Shown: one piece after another, positions 1-6,039 of the stretch
How positions within the stretch are numbered: the stretch's first letter is position 1
How the letters are laid out: each line of letters begins with the position of its first letter
Assembly: GCA_046483285.1 (NCBI GenBank)
Contig: JAWODN010000053.1
Span: 1 to 9,799 of the forward strand
From: CAYRTV01 sp046483285
GTDB taxonomy: Bacteria; Acidobacteriota; Aminicenantia; Aminicenantales; Aminicenantaceae
DNA: 9,799 bases
Direction of reading: 5' to 3'
Made by a program: the position numbers and the translations under genes
The notes under the pieces: model-generated
What the model was told of the DNA's origin: nothing
What the model saw: the letters and a program-made list of their open reading frames with translations, nothing else
Databases searched by the model: none

Positions 1-818
1 GGCTTAAAGGTGATCCCGATGCTCGGCTTAGTGTTAAAATCCACTATCCCAAGCCTTTCAAACGTAAAATCGAGTTCTTCTGGGGCTATCGCAATCACAT
101 GATTAATGATACCGAGACTGAGCTTCCAGTTCATGAGGTGACACATCCGGCAGATCACGACGAAAAGAAAGTCGCGGTCCCCTTGCTCGAAAAGATGACG
201 TCTCAACTTCAATTTCCTGTATCTCATGTTGTTGGGGACGCTAACTACGATACCGAGGACATTCTCAAGCATATCATCTCTGAGATGAAGGCCCGGCCTA
301 TCATTCCACTTAATCCTCGACGCCGTCAGAAAGACTCGTTCCAGGTTAAAAAAGACACTGTGCTCTGTCCGGCCAATCTCGAGATGCATCGCAAAGGGCG
401 GATGAAGAACCAAAACCGGATTTATTTGCAATACAGTTGTCCTCTTTATTGGGGGAAAAAATACCAAGGGCAATATCTCCTCTGTCCCATCGGACATCCC
501 AAGTTTTTCAAACAAAAGGGATGCAATCATCTTATCCGGTTGTCGCCAAGTGTCCGGGATACCATCGATTATGGATCTCTCCGCTTCAAGAAAATTTATA
601 ATGAACGCAGCTCGGTCGAGAGAGTTTTTTCGCGTCTTTTGGTTCTGACTATGCAGAAACCGACCGTCGTTAGGTTGCAGGCGACCAGAAATCATTGTAC
701 TATCGCGCATATTACTGTGTTGTTAGTAGCCCTGGCAGCGCATCGAATGGGTTTTACTGATAAAATAAGGTATGTCAAATCGTTTATTCCTCGATATCTC
801 TGTAAACTATTTTTGTGA
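1..818 (+). CDS. DDE transposase, 3' part (5' end outside window)
   Basis: C-terminal ~271 residues of an insertion-sequence transposase of the DDE_Tnp_1 (IS4/IS1182-like) type, which cuts and rejoins IS ends. The reading frame is open from the first base, so the true start lies upstream; the first in-window ATG (99) is internal, because upstream codons already give conserved sequence (DPDARL..., then WGYRNHMINDTE). Seen motifs: the GYRNH/TELP..EVTHPADHDE strand region, VVGDANYDTEDI with the second catalytic Asp, a four-Cys insert (LCPAN, YSCPL, LLCPIG, KGCNH) typical of zinc-ribbon-carrying members, and YNERSSVERVFSRL with the catalytic Glu. The first catalytic Asp should lie outside the window. 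No frameshift or internal stop is seen, so this end appears intact. The gene looks more AT-rich than the M20 gene beside it and faces it convergently. Exact IS family and terminal repeats cannot be set from this piece. Confidence 0.88.
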   Translation, partial: LKGDPDARLSVKIHYPKPFKRKIEFFWGYRNHMINDTETELPVHEVTHPADHDEKKVAVPLLEKMTSQLQFPVSHVVGDANYDTEDILKHIISEMKARPIIPLNPRRRQKDSFQVKKDTVLCPANLEMHRKGRMKNQNRIYLQYSCPLYWGKKYQGQYLLCPIGHPKFFKQKGCNHLIRLSPSVRDTIDYGSLRFKKIYNERSSVERVFSRLLVLTMQKPTVVRLQATRNHCTIAHITVLLVALAAHRMGFTDKIRYVKSFIPRYLCKLFL

Positions 819-984
819 CGCCCTATTATTCATAAAAAAATTGCGATGACACCGTACCCTTCGGGCGGGCCGAATCTCACCGCATCTCCTATGTTGCGGC
901 TCGCCGCAGTGAAGCGCCGCGATTTCCTTGCCGCAACTCCGGCATCTGCAGCCGGCCCGGCCCGGTCATCATTCAGACTGGAAG
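819..984. other. convergent spacer between transposase and M20-like gene
   Basis: Short spacer between two converging stop codons. Its first ~30 nt are AT-rich and hold one copy of a 20-nt direct repeat (828-847). The rest is GC-rich and matches the composition of the M20 gene, so the compositional boundary lies near 848. A 5-bp hairpin (TTCGG/CCGAA on the minus strand, about 860-876) is present, but it is not followed directly by a T run, so I do not call it a terminator. Confidence 0.4.
828..847 (+). repeat. 20-nt direct repeat, left copy
   Basis: The 20 bases starting ATTCATAAAAAAA and ending TTGCGAT recur exactly at 3390-3409 in the same orientation. The match stops at both edges. This copy lies 10 nt after the transposase stop codon, where an IS right end could be. 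The two copies bracket the M20/BP74 block. Confidence 0.6.
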
Positions 985-2259
985 CTATTGAGACGGCGCC
1001 AGGGAGCTGGCGGCCAGGAGCAAAACCAGCCTGGCCGATCTGAGCATGGCCGGAATATCGGCCCACTCCTCCGGCTGCCCGCGGCTTCCGCCCCGCGACC
1101 CTCCCAGCCCGATAGCCAAAGTGCCGCCGGCGACGGCCACGTTCATATTCGAGGAGCCGGCTTTGCTCAGCCGGGGATCCAGCCCCAGCCAGCGCGCTCC
1201 GGCCTCGGCCGTACGTACCAGGGCCGACTCCCTCGCACCCGCCAGCTGCCCTCCTGGAGTCAGCTGGAAGGGTTCCATTTCGAAGGTGATGCCGGTCTCA
1301 TCGCCCACCCGGTCCAAAATGGTTCGCACCTGCGCCTCCATATCAGCGATGACCCTGTTCTCGAGTGAGCGCAGATCAAGCGAGAACCAACCCTCCTCCG
1401 GCTTATGGTTGTACACCACTCCGCTGTGAATTTGGGCGATATTGACCACCGTGCGCATCTCACTGTGCCGTTGCGGGTGCGGCAGCAGCAGAATGCGATC
1501 GACCGCGCGCGCGATTCCCTGGTTGACATTGGGAAGCCCGCCGCCAAGGCTGTGCCCGGCCGGGCCTCGCGCAATCACTTTCCACCAATGAATTCCGATT
1601 GAACCGCAGGAGATGCGGCTGCCGTCCCCAAGGATATCCACAAATCCCGCCGCCCGGCCGCGGTACTGCTCGTAAAGCCGTTTCATCCCCGTCAGCCCGG
1701 TTTCTTCCTGGGCCACCGAGGCAAAGACCAGGTCGTGCTCGGGCTGGACGCCATTGGCGATTAGGGCCTCAGCGGCCGCCAGCATGGCGGCTGTGGTGGA
1801 TGAGGTGTTGGTGCCCGGGCCTTCCACGCGGTCTCCGGCGATGCGCGGAGGCGCCGCCCGCCGGCGCTGATGTTCGGCCACTGTGGCCAGGTCATCCAGA
1901 GTCGAGACGAACACCAGCGCCCGTTCCGAACGTCCCGGCACTTCGCCGATGGCATTAGGAGCTTCATCCACCCGTACCTTTTGCAGGCCGATCTCACGCA
2001 TCCGGGCGGCCACGGCATGGGCCCGGTCGAGCTCCTGCCCCGAGGGGGAGATGATGCCGCCGATCTCCGCCAAAAAGGCCGCTGTGCGATCGCGGTCCCG
2101 CTCGATTTGCTCGAGCGCCTCGCGCACTCCCGGCCTCTCGAGCGGAAGCCGTTCGGCATCGGGCGGCCGGAGTGCCGCGGCAGGGGATATGCCGAGCAAA
2201 ACCATCAAGACTATAACGGCAGCCTGTTTATAGAACTTCGTTTTTGCTGTTAATGACAT
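985..2259 (-). CDS. exported M20-family protein, probable pseudo-peptidase
   Basis: 424-residue protein with a signal peptide (about residues 1-29, LMVLLGISPAAA) and an M20 metallopeptidase fold. Recognisable landmarks: STLDDL 119-124 (usually xHxDTV), VEGPGT 145-150, catalytic-type EE 185-186, DILGDGS 208-214, the dimerisation-domain start ARGPAGHSLG 230-239, and a C-terminal SSNMNVAVAGG..LAIGLGG..PEEW 369-399. Active members bind two zinc ions through His, bridging Asp, Glu, Asp/Glu and a C-terminal His. Here the first His is Thr120, the bridging Asp after GPG is missing (TNTSSTT), SDAN is SNMN, and the C-terminal His before xPxEW is absent; the EE pair remains. I infer loss of peptidase activity with a retained fold. 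The start at 2259 is chosen because it begins the signal peptide; an in-frame ATG at 2406 adds a charged, implausible leader. The BP74-like gene lies 195 nt upstream on the same strand. GC is clearly higher than in its surroundings. Confidence 0.82.
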   Translation of the reverse strand: MSLTAKTKFYKQAAVIVLMVLLGISPAAALRPPDAERLPLERPGVREALEQIERDRDRTAAFLAEIGGIISPSGQELDRAHAVAARMREIGLQKVRVDEAPNAIGEVPGRSERALVFVSTLDDLATVAEHQRRRAAPPRIAGDRVEGPGTNTSSTTAAMLAAAEALIANGVQPEHDLVFASVAQEETGLTGMKRLYEQYRGRAAGFVDILGDGSRISCGSIGIHWWKVIARGPAGHSLGGGLPNVNQGIARAVDRILLLPHPQRHSEMRTVVNIAQIHSGVVYNHKPEEGWFSLDLRSLENRVIADMEAQVRTILDRVGDETGITFEMEPFQLTPGGQLAGARESALVRTAEAGARWLGLDPRLSKAGSSNMNVAVAGGTLAIGLGGSRGGSRGQPEEWADIPAMLRSARLVLLLAASSLAPSQ

Positions 2260-2276
2260 TTTTCTCTCAATTTCAT
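2250..2276 (-). CDS. possible 8-codon leader ORF overlapping the M20 start
   Basis: On the minus strand an AAGGAG Shine-Dalgarno stands 8 nt before an ATG at 2276. This opens an 8-residue ORF (MKLREKCH) that ends at a TAA inside the M20 coding start. The M20 ATG (2259) itself has only a weak GAGAG ahead of it, and the AAGGAG lies 25 nt away. Either translation is coupled through this leader, or one A is missing from the A5 run before the ATG at 2259; one extra A would fuse the two frames and give an N-terminus beginning MKLREKMS. Confidence 0.35.
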   Translation of the reverse strand: MKLREKCH

Positions 2277-2454
2277 CAAGTTTTCTCCTTCTGAATAACT
2301 CACAGCCCGGTCCGGTTTTCAAACCCCTTGGTCTCCGTGTTATCCGCCGGCGAACAAAATCCGGCACAATGGCATCTTCTCTCCAGCTTTTTAAGCCATG
2401 CCTCAAGTTGAAAAGCTTCCGGAGCAGGCCGGGACGGGAGATTTGAGATAAGGC

Positions 2455-2949
2455 TTACCGGTAGTCCTTGATCGAAACCAGCTCGGCATGCCAGGGGCAA
2501 AAACGCCCCACCGTCTCCACCCAGTAATCGAGATTGTTCTCCACATGGGAAGGAAGGCCGTCACAGAGTTCGATGGTAGCCTCCGCCATGACGATGTCAT
2601 CGGAATCGATATGCCAGCTCCATGGCTTGTTATAGGAAACCTGGCCTCTGAGCAGTTTTCCGGAAGGAATGCCGGCGCTGCTTTCGCCCGCACGCAGGGC
2701 AAAGACCTGATCGATAGTCTGCTCATTGGTGATGAAGATTCTGTACTGTTCTCCCAGAACGTTAAAGGTCACGAGGATACCGCCTTCGAGGTCGGGGGAG
2801 AAAGGCGAAGAACAATTGAAGAAAAGGACAGCCGGGAAAACTATGAGGAAAGCAAGAAACACCCGCCGGATGCTCAGCAAAGCCGGCGATCCCGGGCTGT
2901 TCATCATTTGAGTTGGAATCACTTTCATTTTTATATCCGAATCACTCAT
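2455..2949 (-). CDS. BP74-related small lipoprotein
   Basis: Up to 164 residues. A hydrophobic stretch (VFLAFLIVFPAVLFF, residues 30-44) ends at Cys46 in an atypical lipobox (LFFNC), so the protein is probably lipid-anchored. The mature part resembles the family annotated as BP74-related (BP74 N-terminal domain): a beta-rich start (ILVTFNVLGEQYRIFIT), RAGESSAGIPSGKLLRG about 86-102, then NKPWSWHIDSDDIVMAEATI, IELCDG, and a C-terminal DYWVETVGRFCPWHAELV. The pattern W-S-(W/Y)-H-(I/L)-D ... E-(L/V)-C-D ... CPW is what I recognise. No function is established, and I recall members mainly as small secreted actinobacterial proteins. The start is uncertain: ATGs occur at 2949, 2928, 2907 and 2904, none with a clear SD, and a TATAAT at 2955-2960 would place the mRNA start near 2949, favouring an internal one. 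It may be cotranscribed with the M20-like gene. Confidence 0.72.
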   Translation of the reverse strand: MSDSDIKMKVIPTQMMNSPGSPALLSIRRVFLAFLIVFPAVLFFNCSSPFSPDLEGGILVTFNVLGEQYRIFITNEQTIDQVFALRAGESSAGIPSGKLLRGQVSYNKPWSWHIDSDDIVMAEATIELCDGLPSHVENNLDYWVETVGRFCPWHAELVSIKDYR

Positions 2950-2954
2950 CCATT

Positions 2955-2960
2955 ATTATA
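2955..2960 (-). promoter_or_regulatory. candidate -10 box for the BP74-like gene
   Basis: A perfect TATAAT on the minus strand just upstream of the longest possible start. No good -35 lies at 16-18 nt; TTGTTA lies 20 nt upstream. If the box is used, transcription starts at about 2948, so translation would begin at 2928, 2907 or 2904. Confidence 0.3.
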
Positions 2961-2992
2961 CCTGACCTGTTACTTCGAAAATAACAAAAATA

Positions 2993-3101
2993 ATCCATTT
3001 CGTCTATCTTGTCTATCTGGTCTGAAAAGAGCGAGAAAAGCGAGAAAAGCGGGAAAGGCGAGAAAGGCGAAACGGGCGAGACGTGTGAGAAAAGCAGAAG
3101 G
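2993..3101 (+). repeat. 9-nt-periodic degenerate tandem tract (GA-rich)
   Basis: Successive 9-mers in register: GTCTATCTT (3002), GTCTATCTG (3011), GTCTGAAAA (3020); after a 1-nt shift AGCGAGAAA (3030), AGCGAGAAA (3039), AGCGGGAAA (3048), GGCGAGAAA (3057), GGCGAAACG (3066), GGCGAGACG (3075), TGTGAGAAA (3084), AGCAGAAGG (3093). The plus strand is almost pure purine from 3028 on. An open frame through it gives only Arg/Lys/Ala repeats and is not a gene. Confidence 0.75.
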
Positions 3102-3211
3102 CCTCTGAAAAAATCAAAAATGAACATTTTCATTTGTTGCGTGTGGCGAAACCGTCATGAATAATTACTAAGAAAATGGTTTTCTTGTTGCCATGGGAGC
3201 GGAGAAGAATT

Positions 3212-3289
3212 AGATAGACCCAGATGGACCAGATAGACTAAAAGAACGCAATAAACGCGATAAACGCACCGAACGCAATGAACGCAACC
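3212..3289 (+). repeat. 9-nt-periodic degenerate tandem tract (AACGCAATA-like)
   Basis: Units AACGCAATA (3245), AACGCGATA (3254), AACGCACCG (3263), AACGCAATG (3272) and AACGCAACC (3281) follow each other with a strict 9-nt step. Just before them come CAGATGGAC and CAGATAGAC, also 9 nt apart. CAGATAGAC is the reverse complement of the GTCTATCTG unit at 3011, so the two tracts contain a partly inverted arrangement. Confidence 0.7.
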
Positions 3290-3316
3290 GCAGCGAGCAT
3301 AACGAGGCACTCTAAG

Positions 3317-3341
3317 ATTCCCGTCGCTCCGCTCCGGGAAT
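3317..3341. repeat. REP-like hairpin
   Basis: Perfect 7-bp arms ATTCCCG (3317-3323) and CGGGAAT (3335-3341) enclose an 11-nt loop rich in GCTCCG; TGACA follows. It resembles the short palindromic units scattered between genes in many bacteria. No T run follows, so it is not a classic terminator. Confidence 0.4.
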
Positions 3342-3389
3342 GACATTGGGATCATTTTCATGGTTCGTGGTGTGTTATAATCATGATAA

Positions 3390-3409
3390 ATTCATAAAAA
3401 AATTGCGAT
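3390..3409 (+). repeat. 20-nt direct repeat, right copy
   Basis: Exact copy of 828-847. Here it runs into ATTGCGATATTTTTGCAAT (about 3402-3420), a small imperfect hairpin with 5 perfect outer pairs. Confidence 0.6.
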
Positions 3410-3621
3410 ATTTTTGCAATCTCTTTCTTATCAAAAATACACATCGATTTTGATGGAAAGAATAATTGTCACGCCATTGCATATATTTGCCTTTAGTAAT
3501 ATTTTGAAATCCAAGCAAGAAGGATCCATCAACGGCGAAACTGACCCGGCCTATTAATGGACCTGGGGCGCCGTAAGGTGAAGCCGGTTCCAGCGGCCCG
3601 GTCCGGGATGTCTTTTATTTT

Positions 3622-3649
3622 TTGTGCTGTTTATATAAGATGTGATAAA
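3622..3649 (+). promoter_or_regulatory. weak candidate promoter for the amidohydrolase gene
   Basis: TTGTGC (3622-3627), a 16-nt spacer and GATAAA (3644-3649), the last preceded by a TGn extended -10 element. The implied start would give a leader of about 50 nt. Each box matches consensus in only four positions or so. Confidence 0.25.
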
Positions 3650-3690
3650 AATAGAGTCGCAGTCCTTGGACCAGGCCGGCAGAAATCCCG

Positions 3691-3700
3691 AAAGGAGAGG
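3691..3700 (+). promoter_or_regulatory. Shine-Dalgarno that decides the amidohydrolase start
   Basis: AAAGGAGAGG ends 6 nt before the ATG at 3707. The alternative upstream ATG at 3557 has no comparable purine-rich site. Confidence 0.7.
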
Positions 3701-3706
3701 AATAAG

Positions 3707-5422
3707 ATGAATATTAAGAAAAGATGGTCAGGATTCATTTTTGTTTTTTTGCTTCTCATTCCATTTTTACTCATATCTTCAACGGCGGATGAAAAGCCTC
3801 AAAAAGCGGATAAGGTCTACCTGAACGGCAACATCTATACGGTGGATGAGGAATTCAGCCGGGCATCCGCCGTGGCCGTAAAAGACGGCAGGTTCGTCTA
3901 TGTGGGGGATGATGCTGGAGCGGAGGCTTATGTAGGTCCCGGAACATTTGTTTTCGACCTGAAAGGCAAAACCGTTATTCCCGGTCTCCATGATGCCCAT
4001 GTGCACATCAGGTACGGCCAAAGAGAGTTGTATCCCCGGGTCCCGGACATCCGGTCGGGAATCGGCGAATGGGCTTCCGTAGAGCGGATGCAGGAAGTGA
4101 TCAAGCGGTGCCTGGAAACCGGAGAAGGGATGCGGCCCGGGCCCGAACCGCGGTGGCTGGTGTTGAGCGGCTGGATGTCTGATGTTTGGGATCCGCCGGT
4201 ATTCCGTAAAGAACTGATTGATGCCGTGGCGCCGGATAATCCTGTCTTCATCAGCCGCTACACCCACGGCAGCGGTGCCAACAGTAAAGCACTGGAACTC
4301 GCCGGTATAACCCGGGAAACTCCCGACCCTCCCGGCGGGCATATTAAAAAAGACGAAAACGGCGAACCGACGGGTGAGTTCGTGGAAAGAGCGCCGCAGC
4401 AGCTGACCAAGCTGATCCCCCCATTGCCCCCTATGACCGATTATGAACAAAGCCGCAACCTGGTGGAGGGGACCCAGCTGGCCATCGCCAGCGGGCTCAC
4501 CACCATCCATGGCGCCAGCATGACCGGTTACGAAGAGGTGCAGAGACGGATAAAGCTCTACGAGGTGGGGCTGCTCAGAATCAGGATCAACGAAATGGTC
4601 CGGGAAGATGCGGCCAAAAAACTGGGCCGTCCCCTAAACCACCAAAACAAATACTTCGTCCAGTCGGTCAAGGCTTTTGCGGACGGAGCCTTGGGTTCCC
4701 GGGGAGCCCTCTTTCTTGAGGAATACAGCGACTATCCCGGCTATCACGGGGAGCCCCGGCGGAGTGAAGACGAATTGGCGGAATCCGCAACCGGGCTGTT
4801 GAAAATCGGATTCAACATGCGGATACACTGTATCGGGGATGCGGCCAACCGGATCGCCATCAACGCCTATGAAAGGGCACTCACGGCAACCGGGACGGAA
4901 GGCCAAAAAGCCCGGTTCGCGCTGGAGCACTGCCAGGTGCTCACTCCCGAAGACATACCCAGACTCGCGGAGCTGGGCATTGTTGCGTCCATCCAGCCGC
5001 TCCATGCCACCGAGGATATGAACTTTGCGGAAGTCAGGATGGGTCCGGAACGGTTGAAGTATGCGTATATTTGGCGTGATTTATTGGATCTTGGCGTGGC
5101 TGTGGCGACCGGGACCGATTATTCCGTCTCTCCCTATAACCCCTTTTACACCCTTCACGCGGCGGTGACCAGACAGGACCGGAACAACCATCCCCCGGGT
5201 GGCTGGATTCCGGAGCAGGCCATGACCCGGGAGGAGGCCTTGCGGGCCGCCACCATGGGCGGGGCCTATGCCATGTTCGCGGAAGATATGCTGGGGTCCA
5301 TCGAGAAGGGGAAGCTTGCCGATTTTGTGGTCATTCCCGTCGATTACATGACCATTCCGGCCCGGGATATATGGAAAATCAAGCCGGACATGACGGTCAT
5401 CGGAGGCGAAACCGTTTATTAA
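3707..5422 (+). CDS. secreted YtcJ-type amidohydrolase (Amidohydro_3)
   Basis: 571-residue metal-dependent hydrolase of the amidohydrolase superfamily (COG1574/YtcJ-like), which hydrolyses amide-type bonds; the substrate cannot be told. Residues 1-27 form a signal peptide (SGFIFVFLLLIPFLLIS, likely cleaved near STA-D), so it acts outside the cytoplasm, unlike many relatives. Order of features: N-terminal beta-sandwich strand KADKVYLNGNIYTVD, then VIPGLHDAHVH with ligands His98 and His100, Lys322 in VKAFADGALGS (position of the carboxylated lysine), His374 in RIHCIGDAA, His408 in ALEHCQ, Asp471 in ATGTDYSVSP, and a closing KGKLADFVVI strand. All expected ligands are present, so it should be active. 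The start at 3707 is chosen because AAAGGAGAGG ends 6 nt upstream and it opens the signal peptide; an ATG 50 codons upstream (3557) would bury the signal. A dispersed repeat starts 4 nt after the stop, leaving no ordinary terminator. Confidence 0.9.
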   Translation: MNIKKRWSGFIFVFLLLIPFLLISSTADEKPQKADKVYLNGNIYTVDEEFSRASAVAVKDGRFVYVGDDAGAEAYVGPGTFVFDLKGKTVIPGLHDAHVHIRYGQRELYPRVPDIRSGIGEWASVERMQEVIKRCLETGEGMRPGPEPRWLVLSGWMSDVWDPPVFRKELIDAVAPDNPVFISRYTHGSGANSKALELAGITRETPDPPGGHIKKDENGEPTGEFVERAPQQLTKLIPPLPPMTDYEQSRNLVEGTQLAIASGLTTIHGASMTGYEEVQRRIKLYEVGLLRIRINEMVREDAAKKLGRPLNHQNKYFVQSVKAFADGALGSRGALFLEEYSDYPGYHGEPRRSEDELAESATGLLKIGFNMRIHCIGDAANRIAINAYERALTATGTEGQKARFALEHCQVLTPEDIPRLAELGIVASIQPLHATEDMNFAEVRMGPERLKYAYIWRDLLDLGVAVATGTDYSVSPYNPFYTLHAAVTRQDRNNHPPGGWIPEQAMTREEALRAATMGGAYAMFAEDMLGSIEKGKLADFVVIPVDYMTIPARDIWKIKPDMTVIGGETVY

Positions 5423-5425
5423 TTA

Positions 5426-5702
5426 TTCAGCTTGGCTGACTTAAGGTCAAGAAAATAAAACAATTGTGAAAATCTCTCCAGGGGCGGGGAATGCTTAAAA
5501 GTGATTTTTTAATATAAAAATAGGCTTTAAGACATTTCCGTTTTTTTCTTACTAAAAACCAGTAAGATCGGCTTTAAAATGGGCAGGAGGGATTTTCCTG
5601 TTAGAATCAATTTTTTGCCCAAAAAATCTCTTCTAAGCAAAGTGCTCCTGGGAGAGGAAAATTCTATGTTATTTAAATACTATAATTTAACTCAGCCAGG
5701 GC
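5426..5702 (+). repeat. dispersed ~277-nt element, copy A (MITE-like)
   Basis: Matches 8503-8802 in direct orientation. 5426-5541 aligns without gaps to 8503-8618 (9 differences in 116 bases by eye, nearly all transitions). 5597-5702 aligns without gaps to 8697-8802 (10 differences in 106). The middle is shorter here by 23 nt. The left end carries CTTGGCTGA (5431-5439) and the right end TCAGCCAGG (5692-5700), an inverted match in 8 of 9. Inside lies a nested hairpin (TTAGAA 5601-5606 with TTCTAA 5631-5636, and ATTTTTT 5610-5616 with AAAAAAT 5621-5627) and an SD-ATG at 5652-5668. No transposase gene is inside, as expected for a non-autonomous element. Confidence 0.75.
5666..5701 (+). other. 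conserved SD-ATG mini-ORF start in repeat copy A
   Basis: GGGAGAGGA stands 7 nt before an ATG that opens MLFKYYNLTQPG. The same arrangement in copy B opens MLFKFYNLPQPR. After the repeat ends the two frames share nothing, so the piece looks like the beginning of a small ORF carried by the element. The same stretch holds a TATAAT (5681-5686) and may have another role. Confidence 0.3.
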
Positions 5703-5810
5703 GCGAAAGCAGGGTGGCGCGAAAGCAGGGTAAGTCGCAACAGCAAGGCAAGGCGCGTAAGTCGCATTGCAAGAGGTCAGGAAAGTCTGTGGCGTCAGTA
5801 AGGTCAGTAA
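5701..5810 (+). repeat. 16-nt duplication followed by a 9-nt-periodic tract
   Basis: GCGCGAAAGCAGGGT(G/A) occurs twice side by side (5701-5716, 5717-5732). From 5730 the sequence keeps a 9-nt register: GTAAGTCGC at 5730 and again 27 nt later at 5757, then GGTCAGGAA (5775), AGTCTGTGG (5784), CGTCAGTAA (5793) and GGTCAGTAA (5802). It directly abuts the right end of copy A. Confidence 0.6.
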
Positions 5811-5964
5811 AGGCGCAATTGAAAGCACGTCTTTGCCGCCTAAGCAAGCCCCCGCCATTAAAGAATCAAATATTTCATATATCTTAAATTCGGATAGAAA
5901 AATCAAAAATATTCAACAATAACAATGATTATCGTGCCTCCTCCAGCGTCTTGAAACACTAAAA

Positions 5965-5992
5965 TTTGCCTTTTTTTTGTGAATCATATAGT
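5965..5992 (+). promoter_or_regulatory. weak candidate promoter for the Asp-box lipoprotein gene
   Basis: TTTGCC (5965-5970), 16 nt, TATAGT (5987-5992). The -10 is good and the -35 poor. The spacer includes a run of eight T. Confidence 0.22.
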
Positions 5993-6029
5993 CTGAATTA
6001 TTCCGGATAGATTAGTTATAACTTTTTCT

Positions 6030-6035
6030 AGGAGG
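6030..6035 (+). promoter_or_regulatory. strong Shine-Dalgarno for the Asp-box lipoprotein gene
   Basis: Full AGGAGG, 4 nt before the ATG at 6040, a rather short spacing. It fixes the start codon. Confidence 0.7.
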
Positions 6036-6039
6036 CCAA

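Larger units (their letters stand above)
2950..3706. other. divergent intergenic region between BP74-like and amidohydrolase genes
   Basis: A 757-nt spacer without a credible gene. It holds, in order: the candidate -10 box for the minus-strand gene, a GA-rich 9-nt-periodic tract (2993-3101), a second short 9-nt-periodic tract (3212-3289), a 7-bp hairpin (3317-3341), the right copy of the 20-nt repeat (3390-3409), an AT-rich stretch (about 3410-3530), a GC-rich stretch with GGACC/GGTCC inverted arms (about 3560-3603), and the promoter and SD of the amidohydrolase gene. Confidence 0.6.
5423..6039. other. intergenic region with dispersed repeat copy A
   Basis: A 617-nt spacer without a credible gene. 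The first half is dispersed repeat copy A (5426-5702). It continues into a 16-nt duplication and a 9-nt-periodic tract (5701-5810), then AT-rich sequence up to the SD of the Asp-box lipoprotein gene. Confidence 0.6.

Noticed and set aside
830..1066. 78-codon minus-strand frame in the spacer after the M20 gene
   Set aside because: It overlaps the M20 3' end in another frame and has no recognisable content.
2260..2406. 49-codon N-terminal extension of the M20-like protein
   Set aside because: The extension is highly charged and would bury the signal peptide.
2384..2418. AGCTTTT / AAAAGCT inverted arms as terminator of the BP74-like gene
   Set aside because: 7-bp AT-rich arms with a long loop and no following T run on the minus strand; too weak to call.
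2488..3108. Long plus-strand open frame ending in an Arg/Lys/Ala-rich tail
   Set aside because: It runs antisense to the BP74-like gene and then through the 9-nt-periodic tract; the basic tail is only the repeat translated, with no SD and no recognisable domain.
2993..3289. CRISPR array
   Set aside because: The units are 9 nt, degenerate and contiguous, with no 20-40 nt repeats separated by unique spacers.
3557..3706. 50-codon N-terminal extension of the amidohydrolase
   Set aside because: It would place a signal peptide at residue 51 onward, and its ATG has no SD, whereas 3707 has a strong one.
3779..4510. 243-codon minus-strand open frame
   Set aside because: Antisense to the well-supported amidohydrolase; no domain and no SD.
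5601..5636. Nested hairpin in repeat copy A as a terminator of the amidohydrolase gene
   Set aside because: It is AT-only in the inner stem and lies about 180 nt after the stop. It is listed as part of the repeat, not as a terminator.
5579..5887. 102-codon plus-strand frame through repeat copy A
   Set aside because: Its upstream part is broken by indels in copy B and its tail is the 9-nt tract; only the SD-ATG start inside the repeat is conserved, so that is reported instead.
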